Shown: positions 1 through 15,650, counted from the first letter of the stretch. The stretch is 64,000 nt of DNA from Luscinia megarhynchos (GCA_034336665.1 CM067570.1:12236002-12300001); one strand, 5' to 3'. The notes: a model not told the origin generated them from the sequence alone. Program-made: numbers and translations.

Positions 1-898
1 CAACAGCCTGGAAAAGGGTGAGCTGTTTCCTGCTTTTAAAGTTGCTGGATGTCCATGTATTCAGTTTTTATAAAATAACTGTTTCTGAAAACTTCAAAAC
101 TTATACAGCCATTCAGGCTATATCCTTACTTGGTTGTTCATGCTCCAAAACTAGTTCCTATTTTGGGGGTAGGCAGCTGCTTCTGCCCACCAAGCCCTGC
201 ATGAAACCTCAGCTTGTAAAGGCTTTGTTCATTTAAGAACAACTGGAAAGTCTAGGATTTATCATGATGCATCTTTTCCCTACCTATCATGTTGGTCCCT
301 AATTTTATACTGTAAGTGATTCATGCAGCCACAACAAGAGCAGCTGTCCCAGAATATGGTGACCTCAGAATGGGCTAGATCCAGAGCCTGTGACAGAGCT
401 GAGGCAAGGGACACCAGTGTTAGCCAGCCTTGGTGCCCTGTTTCTGCTGGGCAGGTGGAAAAGGGTCACATCCTTTTTCAGGCAAGAATATTGCCTTTCT
501 TCCAAAATTGTGATTGTTCAAAATCTCAAGTGGTAGGAAAGAGAAGCAGCTGCAGTTTCACTTCTCTGGCTGTGAAGCATCTGTAGGCACACAAGCCCTG
601 GAAGTCAGGGATTCCCAACATGCCATTCAAGGCCACAGCTGAATTCAGTTCAGCAATTAAGCTCCATCTGAGCAAAAGAAAGGCTTTTTCATTAAAACAA
701 AGGGCTAAGTTTTTGCTTGTTGGAAAACAATTTGTTTCACCACTCCCATTCAGATCAGGTTTGGTTTGGGGTTGTTGTGTTGTTTTTTTTTGTCTAAACA
801 AAAATTCCAAATATTCAGTGAAAGATGTCTTTCCTACTTTTCAATAATTTGCAAAACTGAGGCTGTTTCAGGTAACAGCAACAGGTAGAGGAGGTGGG

Positions 899-930
<32 letters not shown>

Positions 931-945
931 ATATATACATATATA
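899..945. repeat. Compound (AT)n(GT)n(AT)n microsatellite
   Basis: This is an unbroken alternating purine-pyrimidine tract of 47 bases: AT repeats, then GT repeats, then ATAC/AT repeats. It lies in MRAS intron 2. Tracts like this are length-polymorphic and can adopt Z-DNA or cruciform structure under negative supercoiling. Confidence 0.95.
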
Positions 946-2053
946 ATCAGAACATACCAGTGAAGATTAAAGTTGCTCATTTTAGAGGGCTGGAATCTGG
1001 ACTCAAAATAATGAATTTAATTTACAGTAGGGCTGGATTTTTTTTTATACAGGACTGGCATTTTAATAATAAGGGTGTATGTATACATTATGAGATGGTT
1101 AATTGGGAGCAGATATCTCCAATGCAGATAACAGGAATTAACATTTCAGCACCAATTTCACAAATACTGCCTCATATCAACTATTAACATATTCAAATGA
1201 ACAAATGTTGGCCAGATTAACTTGTTTTGTTGTTTGCTGGTTTTGTTTTTTTAATACTGAATAAAAGCTGTTCTTTTAAGGACTTTGTGGCCATTTGTAC
1301 CCACTAAATTATGTCTGATAAATCCTTAAGAATGCAAGATCTCAAGTTCCCAGACCAAGCTAGCAGTCTTCACAGCAAACCCCACCAGCATCCACATTCC
1401 ACCACTCATGATAATCCCCCAGCTTTCTGTCCCCACACACCAATGACACTTATGCAGAGACACCAAAGATCTTGAACACCTTCGTGACAAGAGGGAGGAG
1501 GTAGAACTTGGCACGAGTGGGACTAAATTTAGCTCAGTTATGTTAGTGCCACATACATGAACTTGGGTAACTAAGGCACAAAATACTTACTTGCTTTTAT
1601 GTACTACCTAATTATTGTATAAAGCAAAAAAAAAAAAACTTAAAACATTTAAGAGCAAGATTCCCTTTGTCTGCCTCATTCAGCTTTAGGTAATACAGGG
1701 CTTTCTCCTCACCTGCTAATAAAGGTGTTTGTGTTTTTTTGGTTTTTTTTTTCTTTTGTCTGTGTTTCACTGTTGTTTAGCTAAAAAAAGGCAGTTTTCC
1801 TTCAAAGAACTGAAAACTCTTGGTTACAACAGATTTCTGACCTCCACACTGGTGCCCTACCCATATTTAAATAAAACAGGTAATTAAATATGAAAACATC
1901 ACACCTAAATGACTGGATTTAAGAGCAATGTAACAATTCTTCCCTGCCAGTGGACAACAATTTTGATTAAATGTTCTTTCTGGTTATAACCCTCACTCAG
2001 TTACCCACTCAGTGTATTTCCCAGGAGATGAGCTCAACCCCAATGAGGCATCA

Positions 2054-2554
<501 letters not shown>

Positions 2555-5124
2555 TCAGCAGCAATGACAAGAGGGCAATGTGCACAAGGCAGCTTTTGCC
2601 TGCTGCTAAGAAGTGAGAACGAGGGCAGCTCAGACATCCAAAATCCTTTTGGACAGGAGCAGCAGCACCAGCCCTCCTCCACAGCTCTACTCCAACTCAG
2701 ACCCAGCACTTACAAGAGCAAACAGCACTGTGCCTTGTTTACCCCTGACTTGTCTACAAGCATTGCTAATTGTCACCAAATGCACATGCACCACCTATGC
2801 CACTGAATACCTTTCCTGTAGGGGCTAGATCCACACAGCAATGACAAAAACCACCCTGGCTCAATGCACCTATCAAGCTCCTCACAGTTTCCTATTGCCA
2901 GGGACAAAATCCCATTGATAAGTCAGAGTTGTGCTATGCTATTCCTCACTGCTTAACCCAAGGTATAGCAAACATTAAATGGTGTTTAACGGGGCCAGAT
3001 CTGCAGGCAGAACTGGTGGTGATGGATGAAACTGGAGTTAAAGGTCCAATTCTGGCTCTGCCAGCAGACAAAAATGCACTTAGCTGCTTTCTTTTCTCTC
3101 ACTTTCAAGTTTGAGAAATAAAAACAAGAAGGCAGCAGGCCAGGAACAACAGGTGGTTTTTGTTTTGCCTTTTTGCTTTTTTTAAACCCTCAACCCTGCT
3201 GTGGCAGGAAGGCTGGTGCCTGTGGCTGTGACACAGCCAGGAGGGCAGAGCAGCTTCCCAGCAGCATGGTCACACTGCTCTCCTCACCTCACAGCTGCCT
3301 CCTAAGAGAAAGGTGAAAAAAATTCCCTGGCTGAAACTGGGCAACAGCACAGGTATGTGGAGAAAGGAGAGGCAGCTATTTCTGACTGGCCCATTTCAAC
3401 ACTCAGAGCAGAGACTGCTCGTTTAAGGAGAAGCCAGGCAAGAGGTTCTGTACATGTAAGTGCCCTCCACCCACCCATGGGCAGCAGCGATGCTGACTCA
3501 GATCACAGAGGAAACAGATGGCCATCTCCCAGATCTGAATGACCACTGCCTTTTCTGGGAGGTTTTACACACTTAAAGAGAAAATAACAAAAAAATCCAT
3601 TCTAATGATAAGGCTGAAGACAAGGCAGTTGATTTTCTTGGTACTGGTTTTCTTGAAAATACTGTTCAGTGCAGCAGCAGCTGTGGTGACACTTTCTGCA
3701 GGCACCTGCTCCAGACATTCTGGTTTTGCTGGTGTCCTTCAGGCTGCAGGTGCTGGCTGGGGTCAGCACTGAGGTGGGACCAGGACTGCTCTGAGGGAAC
3801 CTCCATAAACTCTTGGCTTCCCAATCTGTATCCCCACCAACCCACACAAGCTTTTGGAGGCTTTCCCAATAACCCTGGGAAATTCTTTTTCATTAAAAAG
3901 ACAACTTGAACTTTTTCACTCTCAGAAATCACCAAGCAGGGCTGATGTGCTCTGTGCCACAGAAGCTGATTGTGCTCTTGTCAAAACACAAGAATATAAT
4001 CCCCAAATAAAGATTAGTTTCTGATTTCCCTAGCCCCTTTCTCCAAAATAATTTCTTCAGTTTAATCCAAAATATTGAACCATAAAAGCATGTTTGACCT
4101 GGCAAGCCTGGAGGGGGGTTTCATGTTCTTTCAATTCACTGGAGACCCCATACCACCTCTAAAAAGAAAAACCCATAAGGAGAAAACAAAGGATGAGATT
4201 GCTAGAATGCTAAGAACAGCAAAGGACTCTTGTCCAAGTTGAGGCAAGCCAACATTTTCAGAGCAAGATGAAGCATGATCAACTCTGCTTGTTTCTAAAC
4301 CACCTTTGGAGGAAATTCTTGAGAATAGCAAGAATTTCCACTGCAAGCAATAGCTGCTGGACAGGGAGAAGACCAAACCAGCTGAGGTTTCAAATAGCCT
4401 TACTGCATTTCCTCAGAACAACCCCAAGAAAAAGTTCCTTAGCCCTATTTTTGAGTAAGCCACTCTCTCATATTTATGAGACCACACATCAATACACAGC
4501 AAGCTGGGCTGCAGAAAAACCTATGAATTTCAACTAAATGCCTTATTTTTGCTTGAAATATCAAGTTTTACTTCTGTGAAATCCTTCTTGGGTCAGATGA
4601 TCCTCACAGATCCTTTGAGACACAGACGCTGGCTAAAGCTCTGCCCCTCCTTCCCAACACATTTAATGACAGTTTTTTGCTTTGCCCATGGCCAAGATTT
4701 CACCCCATCCTTCTTTACAGGGCAGAGCAGCTCCAGCCAGGCAGAATGAAAGGCTGATTGTTACTGACATGGTGGGGGACAGTCTGTGGATGTGAAAAAC
4801 ACACTCCGTTTGTGCACGATTTTTGACCTCCTCACAAAACCACAAGCTGCTGCTTGGCAACAAGCATTACATTTTCACTGACATTTTGTGCCAGCCCTTT
4901 AGCCCACTCCTAAGCAGCCTCAAGCTTATCTTGCATGAAATGCTCCCCAAAGTCCTAGGATAATGTTTAGCCCCATTGTACAAACTGTGTCTCTGCCCAG
5001 CATGCTTATCGGCTGAATCGGGGCATTCGCTTCCCCTTCTTTCCAGAGGGCTGGTCGTGCTGTGTGTCTGAACCACCAGACTGAGTGTTATGTAGTCTGG
5101 GGAAAACAGCAAGAACTGAACTGG

Positions 5125-5148
5125 AAAAAAAAAAAAAATTGAAAAAAA
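5125..5148. repeat. A-rich tract
   Basis: A run of 14 A is followed by a short interruption and a further run of 8 A. It is a simple low-complexity tract in MRAS intron 1, and I see no retroposon body attached to it. Confidence 0.85.
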
Positions 5149-8100
5149 AGGTGAAGAGCTGTAAGCTGGTTTGTTGAGCACAACTCCCTATATTTTAGGT
5201 GATGCTGGCACAACAGATGAAAACTTCAGAGTGTCAAAAGGCAGCAAGTTTAGATGTTTCTGCAGGATTGTTTCTACTGCTCATGGAAACACTCCTCTTT
5301 CTATTGTGATAGCAGGTCCTATGCTCCAGTCATGCACATACATAATGAAATCCTTCCTAAAGTCAAGAACTTCAGTCCCTCTACCCCTCCAGCTGCCCTG
5401 ATAACCAAAGCAAGAAGACAACTCATGCCTTGACAGGATTATAAACTTAACTAGCTCACGATTCAAACTTTTAAAACAATATATATCATTGCCTGGAAAA
5501 GACTAAACACTCCCAAAGATGCATAGAGTTACAGGCAAGTGTAAAAGACTTGGGCTGATTTTCATGTGGTTTTGGCAAGAGTACTGACACAGCCTTCCTC
5601 AGATGGGAGCAAGAATAAGCGTGTTTGCTGTAGATCTGACTGGGAAAAGTGAAGCACAAATGTTTTTTCTATTGTCTGAATACAAAGCAGCATGTGGTAA
5701 TACACTAATAAGGTCTGATGATAATCATCTTACAATTTATATAGTTGTTTATTTGGAAGGAGCCAAGAGAAGGATCCATACCCTATGCTGACAAATGCTG
5801 TCAGGGCTCTGGTTTAGTCACTGGAAGGAGGCTGATTTATACAACCATCTTCATACACACTGGTGTCCTGACAGCACAAGCCAGTAATGCTGAGACAGTC
5901 AGAAGTGTGGCTACTTCTGGGGTAGCTGGATGGGAAGAAAAAAGAAGCATTGATCCAACAGTGTCACTGAGGCTGAGACTCTTCAGCAAGAAGTATTGTT
6001 TTTAGGAGGCAGAATAAACTACATAAAACCTCACTTATCTGTCTGGATATGGAGATGGAGTGGAAGGGCTGAGCTATCCCCTTGGAGGAGCCAAGTAACA
6101 TAAAACCACCAAATTCAGCTTAGTTTGTATGACTGACCCATAAAATGTAGGTAGTGTATCTAATCCCCACTCTCATTACAAAACCTGCCCAGAATGCAAG
6201 TTGTGGCCACATAAGACAACAATAAAAAATAAAATGGACCCAGATAGTTGATATTCAGTGTGCTGGTATGCCTTTCCCTGGCTCCTGCTGAGGCTGAGCT
6301 CCGAGGGTGAGGTCTTTGCAGAAGGTCAGCAAGCTCAGAACCAAGCCCTGGGCTCTAGGGGAGGTTCCTGCAATTAAAGACTCCGGCTCCCTGACTGAGA
6401 AGACCAGCATGACAGTGATTTACAGTCTCCATGGCAACATGCAACACAAATTGCTTAATTCTGTTATGAAACCTCCAGAAAAAGCTACAGCAGGGCCTGT
6501 GTGGGAACTACCAAGCTGCCTCCTCCTCTGCTGCAGCTCTGCAAAGCAGAGAACTTCAAGGAGCCTATGTCCACTTCAGCAACAGGCCATGATTTAGCAC
6601 ACACTGATGTATAAGCATGGAGGCTGATGACTCCATCAACCCATGGCCAAGCAATTTTCCTATCATCAGCTTGTTTTGGTCCATGGCTCTTCACCCACGG
6701 CCTGCCAGAGCTCTGCATACCTGAGGATGCCAATCTCACCTCAGGAAGACTATCAGCCACTGAGGCTGCCAGCAACTCCTACGGTTGCAATTAGGAACTC
6801 TTCCTCTACCCACAGCTCACTTGATTACATCCTTTTACCTGGCAACTTTGTAAGCATGAGCAGCTCCATGCAGTGCCTGCAGGGCTGAAACTGCAGAATC
6901 TGAACACTTCCCTCTCTGTTCCTCTTGCAGACTGCTGGCTGCAGCCACACAACCACCACGACACGCCCAGAGACGCCAGCCAGGTACCAAAATAGCTCAG
7001 CCCAATGTGTGTAGGCAATCCCTTGGGCTGGGAACTACTAAGAATCCTTGAAAGACAGGACATGCCCTTTTAGGAGGCTGCTGCTTCCCTTGAGTCATGC
7101 TGATCAGGACTGAATGAACTTCAGGAATTTCTCCCTAAAGAAGGCATGACCATGTCCCAAGCCATCGAGAGCCAAAGGACTTGTAGGTGTATGAAAAACC
7201 ACTGCCAATTATTATTAAATAAAGGTTATTAACTCTTAGCCAAGTTTTCTCCAGTCTGTCAGATTTCCTTCCCAGTCAATGCCTCCAAAAGGACACACTG
7301 AACAAAAGCTGGACCGTGTTCCAGTCTTCAGTGGGAAATCAGCATGGAGCAGATCTGTATGTAGGTAGTCAGAGTCTGATGCCCCTTGCAGTTCTGGCAT
7401 TAAGTTTTTCAAAACACAAGTGAATTTTCAAGTCTGAGGTTTCCTAAGAAGGCAGATTCTAACAGGTGCTCCCAACTCCCATCAGCTTCTGGATGGAGCC
7501 CAGCACCTGGTAAGACCTGCACAGGAAATTACAGGCATTTCCTTTTGGGGCAGCGATCAAAGCACTATCAGATTGCTACCAAAAGGGAGGGGGGAAAAAA
7601 GAAAGTCTTAAACCAACTGTTGTTTAAAAATAAAATCCTCTACCAAGCAATAAAGAGCTGCAATTGGCTGGGCTTTGAATGTGGGGGGATGTAACTGTGG
7701 GTCCTGGAAGTGGCCTCATCAATTCTCCTCCTGTGCAGAAAGATGCTGCACCCCAAGTGTTGTGTTCCTTGAACTGCTCACTGGCTTCCTGTGCCAGCCA
7801 GACCTTTTCTCCCTTGCAACCCAAAATTGCATCACCTCCTCCACTACACAGATGCTGCTCAGATTTACTGTAAGAGAAAGAAAAAGCACCGGGGGAGTAA
7901 TGAAGCACTTGAGATTCACACAAAAGGCAGCTAAAGGCAGTAGCAGTCTGATGAATTCTTGGTAGTTATTTCAGGAAACACAGAATTATAGCCTGAACAA
8001 ATAATAATAATAAAAAGCCACGTCACTGGAAATGGCTTAGGTAGTAGGTGGCCCCCCACCTGCCCCCTCTGTGAATCCCTAAGTGGTGAAAGGAGGAGCC

Positions 8101-11100
8101 CTTGCTGTAGAACTGAGCAGCAGCTTTCCCGTGGCCAGGCTGGGTTCAGGGACTCACTTGTTCTTACTGGGAAAGCACGTGTCCCCATCTGTATGTAAGT
8201 GCAGCACAGCATGAGTCAATCACACTGACAAATGTCATCCAAAACCATCTCTCCTTCCCTCTCCCAACTCCTCCTCCACCTCCCACCACAACTCCATTAA
8301 TCTTCAGCCTGTTTCCCTCAGTGATGTAGTGCCCTTTTCAAAATACGTAAGAAGAGTTCTGTCACTCTGACAAACCAGCAGTTAGGTGCAGAAGACAGAT
8401 TTTTAAAATTATTATTATTAAAAGCAACACTTCAGTCAGATTTGGGTCATTTGTAGTTATGGCTCTGGCACTGCCAGTTCTGTAGAAGAATTCAGTTACA
8501 TGACCAGAAAGCAGCTACACAAGATCCATTCCTTTATCTCTAAGGCCTCAAATAAAACTGTATGGTTACCAGTTTAGGGGTGTCCACTGGAGGCTGATCC
8601 AAGCCTTTTGCCAAGGTATGAAATGAGAGCATTCTACTCAGTAACTGGGGCCTCAGCTACTCTTATTTCCATTACTTCTTGTGTGTTTAAATCCCCCATC
8701 CCTTTCCTTACTCATTTATTTCCAAAGCTCTCTGGAGACATCAGGGGATGACAGATTCCTGTATTACTCTTGCAAATTCTTTGCTAGTGAGGCCAGGAAG
8801 GCCTCTCCTATGTTATCATGGAATCAATGAAGCTGACCTAAATATACTGTAGCAAAAAAGCAGATTGCCAAGATGTTCCCCTGCCCTGCCCAGGCAGAGA
8901 TAACACAGCAAGAACAAATTTAGTGGAGGAAGCGGCTTCGAATTCCAATAGCTGCCTTTCCTGCTCACACAATCCCTGGAAATGGGCAGCTTCCCTCCTA
9001 AACATCCCAGCCTGCTGACACACCAATAGGAAAGACCCCAAATTCACTGCCCTGGGTGGTTTTGCTGCTCTTAATACTGCTCAGTGAGGTTTCTGAAGCA
9101 ATAGCCCAGTGCTTCAGCAATGCCCTGCTTGCAGCCCAGATGTTCTGCTGCCTGAATGAGGCCCTGATGCTGGCAACACAGCCAGATGTGCACAGCACAG
9201 CCCTCCTGGCCTCAACCAGCATCACCTTGGACAGGTGGAAGTGGTCCAGGCAACAAATTCCTGCGCTGCAGCATGGAGCTGTGAGGGGATCCTAAGCAGC
9301 ACCAAGGACTGCCCAGCATGGACCTGCTCACAGCTCCACCCTGCCTTCCCCACATCAGTCCCAAAACCCCTGCCAAAACAAGGAGTGCACCCAGCTCCTT
9401 GATGGGTCACTGCCCTGCAGCCTGGTGGGCACCATGCTGTCCACAAACAGCTGAGCCAAGGCACAGACTTCATGGCACCTATGGATGCTTTGGAGATGAT
9501 TAATGGAAAGAAAGGGTACAGGGCCACCTCATTCCAGTCACCCTTCTGCAAATCAATCAATGCATTTGGCTCCAAGTTTGTCTTCCAGTCAGGCTCATTT
9601 CAGTATTTAATGCTTTTTACATCTCCAGTGTTGCTACCGGATGTCTTTCAGGGTGTAAATGGCTTCTTAAAGACTCCCTTTCCTCCTGGCAAACACTTTG
9701 CATCTCTTGAGCTGCAAAGAGGTGAAAGCTGTGAAGTTCCCTGGTAATAGCATTTCCACTAGGGGCTGGGTGAATCCTATCAAGTCCAAGGGACAGAGGA
9801 AGGATGGTGAGCAGAGTGGGGATCTCCAGGCTATTTCCAAAATCTGTCCTCTACCTGTGAATCTTTTCCAAAACTTGGCTCATGTCTATGTCCTTCCTAG
9901 GCAAAAAGACTATTGTACATATCCCGTGGAAAAAAAGACACATTGCCTGCTCACCTTGCATCACAGTGTTCCCTGAAATTGTCTGTGAGCTATGGGGCAG
10001 CACCAATGTTTCTGCAATAGCTCTACACCCCAAGGTACAGGGCAGCCTTGTAGGGCTCTCTATAAATTTTCCCAGGGTTTTGGATAAAGGACAGTCCTTC
10101 CAGTTCCCCACAACACATCTAAAACTCACAGGTACAGAAGAACAGAGTATGCTGGTCTGTAATGCTGGAGATTTAGCAGAACTTCCCCAGCATTTACTTC
10201 AGAAGATGAAGGAGCAGCTATCTCCTACATTTACCCAAATAGGCACATGGCCTATTTTACTTAGAATTTAATGACGCTAAATCCCAGAACTGTATGGAAG
10301 GCTATTCCAGGCATTTCCCAGGTCCATGTCATTACTCTGTCACTTGGAAGACTCCAAGATGTCATCACTGGGCCAGGACCCGTAACAGTAATTTTTTCCA
10401 GGCTCGTTACAATGTCTGCCAAGAGCATAAGCCTCTTATTTATGTACTGCATGCTGGGGAGGTGACTCCATACTTGGCAAATCCAACTGCTTGTCTCAAA
10501 GAGGAGGGTGGGCAGAATTCAGGGCTGGGCACAGGGATGAGGGGAGGATTCACAGGTCCCTCCTCTGCCTCACACACACAGTGATGCAGGGTGTTACAAA
10601 GCCACAGCATTCACTGAACAGGACAGGGTGCACGTACACTGCCAGCATCCCAGCCGTGTGCCAGGCCAGCCCTGCTGCCTATTCCTAGCCCCTCTCTTTG
10701 GCACATCTCTTGGCTGCCAGCTCTTTCCCTGCTCCTTCTGCTCTGTGCCAGCCTGGTGGCAAACACACACCTTGACACTCAAACCAGTGGGCAACTGGCC
10801 AAACCACCCCTGAGGAACTGAGTTTACTCTTCCATGACTCAAGTTCACTCTTCTATCGAGTGCCTTCACCTTGCCAGCTCTGGGGAGAAGCATCCCATGA
10901 GAACATCCCTTCAGAAGAGGGGTACCAGGGCCCCAGCAGGTGCTGCTCAGCACCTGCACTTTGGTGTTGAATGCCCAAATTATGTCTCAAGTGTCATGAG
11001 TAGATGAATGCACAGAGCAGCAGCTGAAAATCAGCACATCTTTGAAAGCACCCTGTAAGTCAGCTGACCCAAGTTTAGACCCCTGTGGCCATCCCTCACC

Positions 11101-11498
11101 CCCCAGTTTCAGCAGAGATCTGCATCAGGATACTCTAATTCTGGTTCCTTCTACACTCAGCCTAAATTCTCTGCCTTGACTCTTAAGTCATTCAACTTGC
11201 AGCCGTGTGGGAGGGTATATATGTACATTCATTAACACTTCCATTATGCCCCGTGGTTTGGCAGGTGGTGCTGCATTATGGATTTAAACAGTGCCAGCAA
11301 GTGAATCTACAGCACTTCACTGGATTAGCATGCTATGGGAAATCATACCTCAGAAGTGTTCTGCACTCTCTGAAGCAGCTCTGATGAACAAGGCAACAGC
11401 AGGGCTCCAACCACCACTACACTGTGCAATCACATCAGAAATTCACCCACAACTTCAGGGAAAGATAAACCCCCCAAAAACTTAATTACCATAGCATT

Positions 11499-11550
11499 GA
11501 GGAAAAAAGGAAAAAAAAAAAAAAAGGAAAAGGAAAAGAAAAGAAGAAAG
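11499..11550. repeat. 52-base homopurine tract (A/G)
   Basis: The plus strand carries 52 consecutive purines: GGAAAAAAGG, a 15-A run, then GGAAAAGGAAAAGAAAAGAAGAAAG. Long homopurine-homopyrimidine tracts can form triplex (H-DNA). It lies inside MRAS intron 1. Confidence 0.93.
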
Positions 11551-14500
11551 CAACAGCAGATTCTCTCGCCAGTTAAAGGAAAAGAGAGGCACACCCACTT
11601 CTGCCACAAAGCATCTTTCACACATACCAAACAGTAACATCTGCTTTTGCCCTATAAACTGTTTTCACATGGGAGAAACACACCACACTTGGTTATACTC
11701 ATTTCAGAAGTCAGCTTTCAAGGTACTCAGTGCTCCATGCCCAACGTGATGCCTCCTCCTGTCTCATCATCAGGCTGACACTGACAGATTTGCAGAAATT
11801 GCACAGTCAGACTCCCTGAGAGGATGCTGTCCCAGAGGGATGGGAAGATGTGCTGAGCTGCAGAGCAATACAGGCAGTGAACACACCACTGAGTCTTGGC
11901 AAAGGGGCACGTTTGCCCCTTTGATGTGACAAGAGGATAAATCATCAGTTAAACACTGTATCACCACACTGCTTGTCATTTTCTGGGGCTGGACCACACT
12001 CACCCTTCCTTAACTGTGAGTGGTACTACAGTGCCACTGTACACTGCAGCTGTACCTGAGTGGCACAGAGCTCCAAGTGCACAGCACTTGTGCTTTACCT
12101 GAGCAGTGGAAAGGGTCACTTCACAGGTAAGACCAGGCGTGAACCAAATACAGCAAAGTAACTGGACAGTTTCTGAGTCTAGACTATTGGGATAAATCAA
12201 AAGCTACCTTCAAAGAAGAATCTCTAGTGCTTGATTAGCTCTTCCAGAGCATTGCTTTGGTTCAATTACTCTGCTCTTCTTCTCCTGTTTGATGCTCAAA
12301 AGAATCTGAGCAAGGAAACATGTTTAATCTCCTACAGACCTTGGCTGAGAAATTCCAAATAAATGTATAGGTTCTGCCGTAAGACCCATTTTTAACTTCC
12401 ATCCACCACACAGCTCTGAAGTACAGCTACCCTGCTGCAATGCTGTAACCAAGTCAAGACACCACAGTCTCTCCTCAAAAACAGTGGCATGCAGCATTAT
12501 GTTGCTCTAGCCTTAGGGTAGATCTCATATTCCTATGCAGGTACAGTGACATTATTTTTAACATCAAGCAAAGAGATTATGGATGAAGCTTAGTTTTGGC
12601 AATCCAGGTAAATCTCTCATTTGCATATTTTACATACCAGACTCACATAAACAGCAAAAAGAATGTGGATTTGTCCCTTCTGTGTACTGCAGGGTTCTCT
12701 GCTAGGGACATAGACCCTTACATGGAGTCATCCTCTTATGCTTCAGCACCTTCAGTGACACTGCAGACTTAAAATTTTAAATAAAACACAACTATAGATT
12801 TTGGTTTTTTTATGGCAACCTAGTGAGTGATAATAATACATGGGATGATTTAACCTGATGGTATCTTGACACATCTCTGCATATTAAAATATCTCTATTA
12901 AAAGCACAGATAGAGACAGCATGGATGGCAGCCTTTTGAAAAAAATAAAATAAATAAAGCACCACAGCATTAAGGCCTTGTAAGGGACAAGATTACTTTC
13001 ATCCTGCCACAGCATGTTTCCATTTAACCACTGCATCTCTCAGCACTTTTGGTTCATATTCCTTTACCACACAGAGACACAAGTTTGGTATACGCCCAGC
13101 CTTAGGAAGGGGAAATGGTATTTTGGGTCACCAGTTCCACCCACCCCTCCACTCAACAAGGCTTTTGAAGTGCACCAGTCCCAAACAGAAGCCAGAATAC
13201 ATTAGCCTGGGGTCAGGAGGGCTTGGAGAGCCTGAGGTTGGGAGATATTTAAGGAGGTTTTTGGGGCCAAGTGGCTTTGTCAGCAAGTTCCTTCCCTCCT
13301 GCTGCCCACGAGGACACCCTGCCAGGGCTGCTGGCATGTCTGCCCCAACCATGGACACTAGCAGGCATTTCCTCAGTCCTTTTGTCATTGCTTGGAAGGT
13401 GGCAGACCTCCAATCACTGCCCAAGTTCAGCAGTTCTTCACTGCTCTGGCTGAGACAACTCCTCTTTGTCCCTTCTCACCTCTCAGCTACTCATCTTCAT
13501 GAGCCCACAGGAACTGCAGCTCCTGTTACTTTGCTCTATTCTCTTTTATCCCAAACCAGAGAACTGCTCCCAGTGTTTTGTGCAGTAGAAGGATTTTTTC
13601 TTATGCTACACAAAACCAAACAGACGCTTGACACAGGATATGCCTGAAAACACAATTTTTCTGCTTTGCTTCGACAGCCTTGCATTTATTTCCATATTCT
13701 GGTGAGGCTGGTATGTAAACAACAGAGAGTAACTTGCTGTGCTCAGGAGACCTTAAAATAAGAGTCCTACTTCTCTGTCCTCCTGGATCGAGTAAGTCAT
13801 CCTCCTGAGGTTCAAAGAGTTTCTGGAAATCATAATTTAAAAATCCATGGAATAAAAATGGGGTTGCTGGAGATCTTTACCATCAGAAAAGTAGATTGAA
13901 AGTGTTCTGTTATTTAATAATTCAAATCCCAGTTGTCTAATTAAACAGGGTTGCTACATTGCAAAAAGAATAAGGAATTATATATTCTCTTGACTGACTT
14001 GGCTGATTGACATGAAAGTCTTCTCATGCTCCACAGGTGTTTGGCCCAAGTAAAACTTTTAAAAACAGACTTAATACTCCACAAGTATATCTCATGTAAC
14101 AAAACCCTTGCTGCTCACAGGACAGGTGATGCAGCAACTTGTCAGCATCTTTGTGCTTCATGGAGCTATTTTGCACAGAGGAAGGGAGGCCCAGCAGAGC
14201 ATCTTAACAGAGCATTCAGCATCACTTTGGACCTGCCCAAACCTCAATAAAAGCAAATGGTCTGCACAGTTCCTCATGCCTGACGTATTCCCTGTTTGCA
14301 GATTAGATCTGAAGGCATCCACAGCATGCGGAGGAAACAGAAATCTCTCTCAAAGCACTCTGCCCTTGAGCTACAAGAATATTTTCTTAGGGAAGTGCTG
14401 CAAGTCCACCTCATCACCACAGCTGATCACAGCCTCTGGATGCTCTAATTCCAGGCTATGATCCTTCCCCAGCTACCACCAAGGTCTCTTCAGGTGGCAG

Positions 14501-15650
14501 TGAAGTGCACAGAGTGGGCTCAGGCAGTACCTTGCCTGTTCTCCAAGGGCAGCTGTGTCAGATGCAGGCAGGTACCTTAACAGCGAGATCATGACTATTC
14601 TGAGAGCTACAACGCAGTGTTTGACCTTGCACTGTTGCACAAAAACAATCCACAACAGCTGAGGGTTTTTCCAGAGCACTGGGGCATGTCTCCTCCTGTT
14701 CCAAGGTTATTTAGGGATTCTTGTCCCCACGAAACACCAGCAGCCACCAAACCAGCCTCAGTCTGCAACTGCAGCTCAGCAGCAAGCACTGCTGAGCCAA
14801 AGGGATTCCTTCAGTGATCTCCCCCCTTCCAGTCCATCACTCTGCAGCACAAGGTCAGCCCTTCATGACTCTGTTTGGGATTGAGTATAGCTTCTTCCAA
14901 AGAGTCCTGCTTTATAGACGTATGTTCCCCACCCAGCAAGTGTTGCACTGAGGCTGGTGACACCAATACTTCCATAGCAAGTATTACACAAGACATCAGC
15001 TACATATTTTCTGAAGATCACAATCTCTGCTAAACTGCCAGCTGTCTATGCAGACCACTCAAGAGCTATCTGGGTATGCTAAGCACAGATGACAGACCCG
15101 ATAACGGTGTCTGGATGTGTCCAAGAGATTAAATTCCATCTGCATCCTGTTACTTTTGTCATTTGGTACCCCTTAAGAGTGCATGTTTCAACAACCAACT
15201 GGTAAAGAGCTTGTGTCACAGGATCACAAGTTTACAGGAAAAAAATCCTTTAAATGCTTTTTTGGGGTCACCAGGTACCTGAAGACATGCTACAGTGGGT
15301 GTTTTTAGTAGCTCTTTAAATGGGAGGGCCAGTTAAAGAAAAAAGTTGCTGTGATTCCCACTACACTGATGTCCATTAATATCCTTTTAATGAGGAATGG
15401 GTGGGTCTTTGTTCCAGCTATTGCCTATCAGACTCACCACGAGGCTTAGTGCTTCCAGCAGTGCAAAGAGTAGATCCCTATTCAAAAGCTTTTCAACCCC
15501 TCATATTTGCAAGATGAACAAGCATTTGTTTTCATAAACCAGAGCATGCCTTGCACTGGAAAACAGAACAGACTGCAATAGTGTACCACTCAAAACTATA
15601 CAGAAGGAAGATAAAACACATTCATTTTCATACTGATATGACCAATTCTT

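Noticed and set aside
13123..13647. 174-codon plus-strand open frame in MRAS intron 1
   Set aside because: Composition is random-like, no domain is visible, and overlapping frames are open on the other strand. It lies inside an intron without a promoter signal.
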